NCBI GenBank assembly: GCA_947599905.1
Contig: CANQFR010000001.1
Coordinates: 1-64,000 of the forward strand
DNA from: an uncultured Lachnospiraceae bacterium
GTDB taxonomy: Bacteria > Bacillota > Clostridia > Lachnospirales > Lachnospiraceae
Direction of reading: 5' to 3'
Length of the DNA: 64,000 bases
Notes under the pieces: generated by a model
Database searches by the model: none
Told to the model about the DNA's origin: nothing
Seen by the model: only the letters and a program-made list of their open reading frames with translations
Program-made: the position numbers and the translations under genes
Part shown: in pieces, positions 59,457 to 64,000 of the stretch
Position numbering within the stretch: position 1 is the first letter of the stretch
How the letters are laid out: every line of letters starts with the position of its first letter

Positions 59457-60725
59457 TTAATGCTCGTGTTCGTCACCTTGGATTATCAAATGACCGCAGT
59501 TGGGACACCGAATCGTGGATACCCCCGTAGTCTTTAGCTCTTCATTGTACCTTTCGATGTCACTGTACACGCCTTGCAGGTCTTCTTCAAGACTTTCAAG
59601 CCTTGTCATAGCAACCTTATAATCCTCAAAGATTTCCAGTACCCTGCTTAAAGCGTCAAGCCTTTCCGAATCCACAAGTTCCACGGATGGCGGCACAGAA
59701 ATCCCTGACAGAGCCTCTTCCTCTGAAGCGAGCGCACCAAGCAAATCCAAGGCACTAGAATCTATAGGACTTACCTCCGGATGAACCTTGACTGACGAAA
59801 GCTCCTTTGCTACCACATAAAGCCTTTCTATACCTGCAAGTACCTCATCATCAATTATACCAACTTCAGGGGCAATTTTTATATCTGCCAGCTCAGAAGC
59901 AATGCCTGACAAATTATAGATCGCATCCAGATCCTGCTGCTGCACCTGGAACGTCTGCGGTGGAACCTTTATTGAATCAATGGAGCTTTTCACTGATGCG
60001 GCAGAGCTCAGCACCACTTCGCCAGCTTCGAGCGAATCTGCACGTGAATCGCTAACTTTTAACCAATCCACCATTTCCTGCGTTATGCCTTCTGCGCCGT
60101 CCAGCAGACCCTTTAAGGATTTTAACTCCGACTCAGTGCCGTTAATCTGCGTCACAAGCTTATTCTTGTCATTGTTCAGGCGTGCGCCAGCTGAAGCAAT
60201 TTCCTCCGACTTAAGCACGGTATTAAACATCTTATAGTTCTCAGAGCCAGTATTCTGTACCCCGATTTGCTTCTCGAAACAGCTTCGGCTGTTCAGCACC
60301 GTGTCGTCGAACGAAATTAACCCAAGATACTGCTGGATTGGCTCCGGCACACAAGGAACCTTGGTCAAAGTCTTGCCATTCTTGGTGGTAAAAATAAGGT
60401 CATCGCCCTTGTACATCTCATACAAGGACTGACCGTTAATATACTTATCCCGAAGAATGCGTACACCGTCCGAAAAATACGCCACCACACGGAAATAATC
60501 CGTGTTATCCTGTATAAAATCAACCTGCCTGTTGGGTCTGATATTGGACATCAAAACATCCAAAGCACGAAGCATTGCCGACTTGCCGCTGTCATTATAC
60601 CCCTTGAGGTTTATGACGTTAGATTCATCGAACTCCACCATACCATGCTTTATCGACATGAAATTCCACACTTCCCAGCCTAACAGCCTGGAATACGTGT
60701 TTTCAGATTCTACAACCACAGACAT
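59457..60725 (-). CDS. N-terminal half of a Rad50/SbcC-like ATPase (split)
   Basis: Walker A INLKGYNDSGKSAMLRALDVL; coiled-coil-like middle; ends IRCPNCGHLIIQGDEHEH (zinc-hook-like). Confidence 0.75.
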   Translation of the reverse strand: MSVVVESENTYSRLLGWEVWNFMSIKHGMVEFDESNVINLKGYNDSGKSAMLRALDVLMSNIRPNRQVDFIQDNTDYFRVVAYFSDGVRILRDKYINGQSLYEMYKGDDLIFTTKNGKTLTKVPCVPEPIQQYLGLISFDDTVLNSRSCFEKQIGVQNTGSENYKMFNTVLKSEEIASAGARLNNDKNKLVTQINGTESELKSLKGLLDGAEGITQEMVDWLKVSDSRADSLEAGEVVLSSAASVKSSIDSIKVPPQTFQVQQQDLDAIYNLSGIASELADIKIAPEVGIIDDEVLAGIERLYVVAKELSSVKVHPEVSPIDSSALDLLGALASEEEALSGISVPPSVELVDSERLDALSRVLEIFEDYKVAMTRLESLEEDLQGVYSDIERYNEELKTTGVSTIRCPNCGHLIIQGDEHEH

Positions 60726-60794
60726 GACTGTACCTCCTTCTCAAAAATACAGCGGGTCTGGCACTAAACCAGAACCCGCTGCACATAGATCTGC

Positions 60795-61913
60795 CTACGC
60801 AAGTCCTGCATTACTCGGCATCTCGCCAGTGAAAGGTGCACCTGACGGAGCGCTAGGCGCACTGGGTGCCGCCGGGGCTGCCGGGGTTGCTCCAAAATTG
60901 GCAAGGGTCTGATCCGCCGTTGTGCCGATGCCAGCCGCAGGAGTAACTGCGGTGCTGGGGCCGTTCAACTTATACAGTGCAATCTTATCCCTCACGGGCT
61001 TCATCACGGAATCTGCCACCTCGACAGTCTCTTCCATGCTTCTCAGCACGTCGAGAACCACGACTTCCTGAGCCTTCTCAGGAGTCCAGTCCTCAGTAAT
61101 CTTGTCGAAGTACTTCTCCCACTCGCCGTAACCCTGCATGGTCTTATAGGTCACCTTTAATGCCCTTGCAGAACCCATTCTGTCGGGTTTCCCATTCTTG
61201 GGCTGATAGGTGAAGTTCAGAACCGCCCACAATCCAGCCGGACTTGTAGGAGTCTCCCCATCGATGCTGTCATACCCGGCTTCCCACTTCTCCACGAAAG
61301 TGCGCTCCCTGATGGTATACCACATGGGCGTACCAACAATCTGGCCATCCGCAGTAAGCTTAGGCTGGGTGGTAAGCTGACCGTCTTTCTCAACGCAATC
61401 GATGACTACGATCGGGAACGTGAACCAACGCTCCGCCTGTTTCACCTTGAAACCACGAAGCAGCTCGATACGGTCGTTCTTGAGTAACTCCTGCTCTTCA
61501 GGCGTTCCGATGGCGATACCCCGACCTCTTGCGATGTCGGCATACTCATAATTATACAGCTCCCAGCAATCATTGATCGCATCGCACAGCGGGCAGGTGC
61601 CATCCCACTTAAGCTGCGGATCTTCGGAAGTCATACCATTCAGGCAACGAACATTGCCAAAGGTTCTTCCATCGATAACAGGATGAGCGTTGAACGCATC
61701 CTTTCTGAGCTGCACAGAGCCATCGGGGCCGATTACCTGATGATTCGGAACATACACCAGCACCTTCTGACTGATCGGAACCTGGAACACAGGATAATTC
61801 GGATCATATGAGGTTACACGCTGCATCTCAGCAGTCTGTCCAGCATAGGACTTGGTGATGTTTTCCGCCTCTTCAGCGGTGAGCTTCTTAACCGTAGGTC
61901 TTTTCAATGCCAT
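60795..61913 (-). CDS. gp32-like single-stranded DNA-binding protein
   Basis: Start MALKRPTVKKL after GGAGG; zinc-site region RCLNGM...KWDGTCPLCDAIND comparable in layout to T4 gp32; flexible Pro/Ala C-terminus. Confidence 0.55.
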   Translation of the reverse strand: MALKRPTVKKLTAEEAENITKSYAGQTAEMQRVTSYDPNYPVFQVPISQKVLVYVPNHQVIGPDGSVQLRKDAFNAHPVIDGRTFGNVRCLNGMTSEDPQLKWDGTCPLCDAINDCWELYNYEYADIARGRGIAIGTPEEQELLKNDRIELLRGFKVKQAERWFTFPIVVIDCVEKDGQLTTQPKLTADGQIVGTPMWYTIRERTFVEKWEAGYDSIDGETPTSPAGLWAVLNFTYQPKNGKPDRMGSARALKVTYKTMQGYGEWEKYFDKITEDWTPEKAQEVVVLDVLRSMEETVEVADSVMKPVRDKIALYKLNGPSTAVTPAAGIGTTADQTLANFGATPAAPAAPSAPSAPSGAPFTGEMPSNAGLA

Positions 61914-61973
61914 AGTTTGTTCCTCCTTAAAGGTTAAAATTTGATAGGTTGATAGTTTGACGCTGAATTTAAA

Positions 61974-62047
61974 GTCTACAGCTAGACCTTTGCCCTTCAT
62001 TGGCGCACCATTTCCAACTTAGGGCTATGTAGACAGCCAATAGGCTG
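61974..62047 (-). promoter_or_regulatory. Structured 5' leader of the ssDNA-binding protein gene
   Basis: Hairpin CAGCC-TATT-GGCTG (62034-62047) plus GTCTACA/TGTAGAC pairing (62028-62034 with 61974-61980). Confidence 0.45.
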
Positions 62048-62069
62048 GACTACCCCATTTCATAAATCT

Positions 62070-62098
62070 ATTATACCACACATTCTTAGCTAAGTCAA
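62070..62098 (-). promoter_or_regulatory. Sigma-A type promoter TTGACT-N17-TATAAT
   Basis: -35 at 62093-62098, -10 at 62070-62075, minus strand. Confidence 0.8.
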
Positions 62099-62104
62099 GC
62101 AATA

Positions 62105-63160
62105 TTAAGAAATATTTTTAAATTCTTTGATTCCACCAAGCAAAGTCATTACCTTTTGACTACCCCTCGGAAACGCTACACCATAATGCCCGTCCACAAG
62201 CTTATAAACTTTCACTCCATTAAGCATTGATTTCTGCCTATCCTGCGCACCTTCCAGAAAATCTTTCAAGACAGACGAACCATACATTACACAATAAGCA
62301 TACTGCCTGTCAAAACCAATACAACGCCTTGGTATGCTGGAAAACTGAGCATCCAGCAAGCCATTAACCGACCTTAACGCATGGCGTGCCCTTGCATACC
62401 CGTAATCATACCCCTTACGCCTTTTGCCGTCCTTATACAGATAATGCTGCTTTAGCATATTCGGCAGTATATCTATAAAGGAAAACCAACCCTCACCGTA
62501 AGATTCGTACTTCGCAAGGCACTTCCTAACAACTTCATCCATATACTTCATTGCATTATTATAACTCATGCTTGCCATTGCAGCTATGCCAGCCAAAGTA
62601 TCATACTTACATGGAACATACCCCTTATTCAACACCCTGCACCAATCACCTGAGAACATCAAAACCTTTTCATCGTCCAAAGGGAAGCAATCTACCCACG
62701 TATTTGGATTCTCAAAATCAAACGAATAAAACAGGCTTGGGATGGCTTCCTCCTTACTGCGCCTATTGAACTTATCGGCAGAATCGAGAACCAAGGACAA
62801 AAGCTCTTGATTGCACTTGTTATCCTTCAATTCTTTAGACTTGATATTTATCACGGACAACAAGCCATACCCCTGAAGCTCTTTTAATCGTTCCGCTCCA
62901 CCATTCTCACGAACAAAATCCTTATACCTCCAATGATTAGTTCCATTCGACACAACGTCATCGATAATTGCTGCATACACATGATTAAAAATATCATTTT
63001 TAAGCGAAGCATCGTCCATATCAAAAATAGTTCCAGATGCAACCAGCTCCCTCAGAACTGGCAGAGCAAGCTCCCTTGGAACTGACTTGCCAAACATGAA
63101 CCTCGTATTCTTATAAATAAAAAACCTTTGATACAAACTCTCCGCCTTAAATGATTTCAT
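62105..63160 (-). CDS. Hypothetical protein, paralogue of 31269-32294
   Basis: 351 aa; shared NHWRYKDFVREN, FYSFDF, WVDCFP, LMFSGDW, DILPNMLKQHYLYK. Confidence 0.75.
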   Translation of the reverse strand: MKSFKAESLYQRFFIYKNTRFMFGKSVPRELALPVLRELVASGTIFDMDDASLKNDIFNHVYAAIIDDVVSNGTNHWRYKDFVRENGGAERLKELQGYGLLSVINIKSKELKDNKCNQELLSLVLDSADKFNRRSKEEAIPSLFYSFDFENPNTWVDCFPLDDEKVLMFSGDWCRVLNKGYVPCKYDTLAGIAAMASMSYNNAMKYMDEVVRKCLAKYESYGEGWFSFIDILPNMLKQHYLYKDGKRRKGYDYGYARARHALRSVNGLLDAQFSSIPRRCIGFDRQYAYCVMYGSSVLKDFLEGAQDRQKSMLNGVKVYKLVDGHYGVAFPRGSQKVMTLLGGIKEFKNIS

Positions 63161-63993
63161 TATACGCCAACCACCTTCCTTGCAATAACAACCGCATTCG
63201 TATACGCCTTGGTGCAGACATCAAGTATCTGCGAATCGTCAACTAACATGTTATTTGAATCAAACTGCAAACAATATTCGGCGACCTCACAGGAAACTAC
63301 CCCTGAGTTGACCAGGTCTAGCACGTACTCCTCCATGCTCCTGTTCTCCATGGTCGTGAATTTCGTCAAATCGTACCGATTCATGTAAATGAACTGCTCT
63401 GCACTCGTCTCCGTCGGGGTGGCTATGTACAAATAAACATAGTACGTGCCGTCCTTCTCCAGTATGTCCGTTATCTTACCGACCGTACATAACTGACAGA
63501 AGTGCTTTAATAACCTTGCACTACAATCATATACATCAAAATTCCTCTGCATATTACTAAGATAATCTTTATACTGGCTCAGCACATGGCTGCCATTCTC
63601 CACATAATCATCTAGCTCACTCCAGCCATTCTCCTGTCGAAGCACGCCGAAATACCCCGAAACTGCTTTGCTTATGTCTACAAGGCGGTCATTATCGTTC
63701 ACAGCAACGCCGCCCTCAACACGCTCGCAGGCAACGAAACCCTCAGACGTGACAAGCTTCCCTGCCGCACTTACCTCACTGCCAAGAGCAGAGTATCTTA
63801 TCCACAAACTCATACCTAACACGGCCACAAGAAACGATGCTGCTATCGCACCACCTATTACAAGCGGAACCTTGAACGCCGCCAGCGGATTTCTCCTGAA
63901 CTCAGCATTATCATCATACACCGAATTGAACTCAGACTCACAGGCTTTAAAATCCCAAGAATCATCGTCAAAGATATCAACTTCTTCATCCAA
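63160..63993 (-). CDS. Single-TM protein, VirB8-like topology
   Basis: Acidic cytoplasmic N-terminus, TM VPLVIGGAIAASFLVAVLGMSLWI, ~200 aa exterior domain; start may lie beyond the window. Confidence 0.5.
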   Translation of the reverse strand: MDEEVDIFDDDSWDFKACESEFNSVYDDNAEFRRNPLAAFKVPLVIGGAIAASFLVAVLGMSLWIRYSALGSEVSAAGKLVTSEGFVACERVEGGVAVNDNDRLVDISKAVSGYFGVLRQENGWSELDDYVENGSHVLSQYKDYLSNMQRNFDVYDCSARLLKHFCQLCTVGKITDILEKDGTYYVYLYIATPTETSAEQFIYMNRYDLTKFTTMENRSMEEYVLDLVNSGVVSCEVAEYCLQFDSNNMLVDDSQILDVCTKAYTNAVVIARKVVGV

Positions 63994-64000
63994 ACTTACA

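Noticed and set aside
398-63658. Explaining GGGGTA simply as a Shine-Dalgarno-related sequence
   Set aside because: Some copies do sit just upstream of starts (e.g. 7805, 8422, 9627, 11484), but most are deep inside ORFs in all codon phases, so RBS function cannot account for the total.
8-64000. The many plus-strand ORFs in the six-frame track (e.g. 48238-49143, 42161-42877, 53877-54434)
   Set aside because: All lie antisense to well-supported minus-strand genes and show no recognisable family motifs; they look like by-products of composition and mirrored codon bias.
1-64000. Calling the element a phage
   Set aside because: gp32-, Mre11/Rad50- and clamp-like genes are phage-like, but no terminase, portal, capsid or tail gene is visible in this window; T4SS-like parts fit a plasmid equally well.
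1-64000. tRNA or rRNA genes
   Set aside because: No cloverleaf- or rRNA-like stretches recognised; nearly all sequence is occupied by supported minus-strand CDS.

Overview
Gene-dense 64 kb window that appears to come from a large Bacillota-like mobile element (giant plasmid, phage-plasmid or jumbo phage; no capsid, portal, terminase or relaxase hallmark is visible, so the type is unresolved). Every credible gene is on the minus strand, and the + strand is visibly richer in C than G. Two observations stand out. (1) About 1-37.7 kb is a tandem array of roughly 55 head-to-tail, mostly ~190-210 aa paralogues of a family I do not recognise. Members share an N-terminal 'M-x-Y-D-[VA]-Q-V', an 'I-D-Y', a central 'P-C-x-P-x2-C-x-G ... 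LF', a 'V-E-N-K ... RF', a 'W-Y-G-Y-Y' and a terminal 'R-E-[IV]-M-[FL]-G'. The array contains fused double-domain members, one member with an in-frame UGA and one with a frameshift. (2) The hexamer TACCCC (GGGGTA on the coding strand) occurs about 150 times by my hand count, roughly once per 430 bp. It is nearly uniform over array and non-array regions, occurs in all reading frames and between genes, and I noticed no copy on the opposite strand. This looks like a polarised DNA-level signal (Chi-, KOPS- or primase-like). The 38-64 kb part encodes a J-domain protein, a 5'(3')-deoxyribonucleotidase-like protein, a VirB4/HerA-like ATPase with membrane-anchored partners, a DnaQ-like exonuclease, a Rad50/SbcC-like ATPase split into two genes, a Mre11/SbcD-like nuclease, a possible sliding clamp, a gp32-like ssDNA-binding protein, two multi-pass membrane (GT-C/YfhO-like) proteins and lipoproteins. 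Five near-consensus sigma-A promoters, each with a 17-bp spacer, are visible on the minus strand. All counts were made by eye and need computational confirmation.
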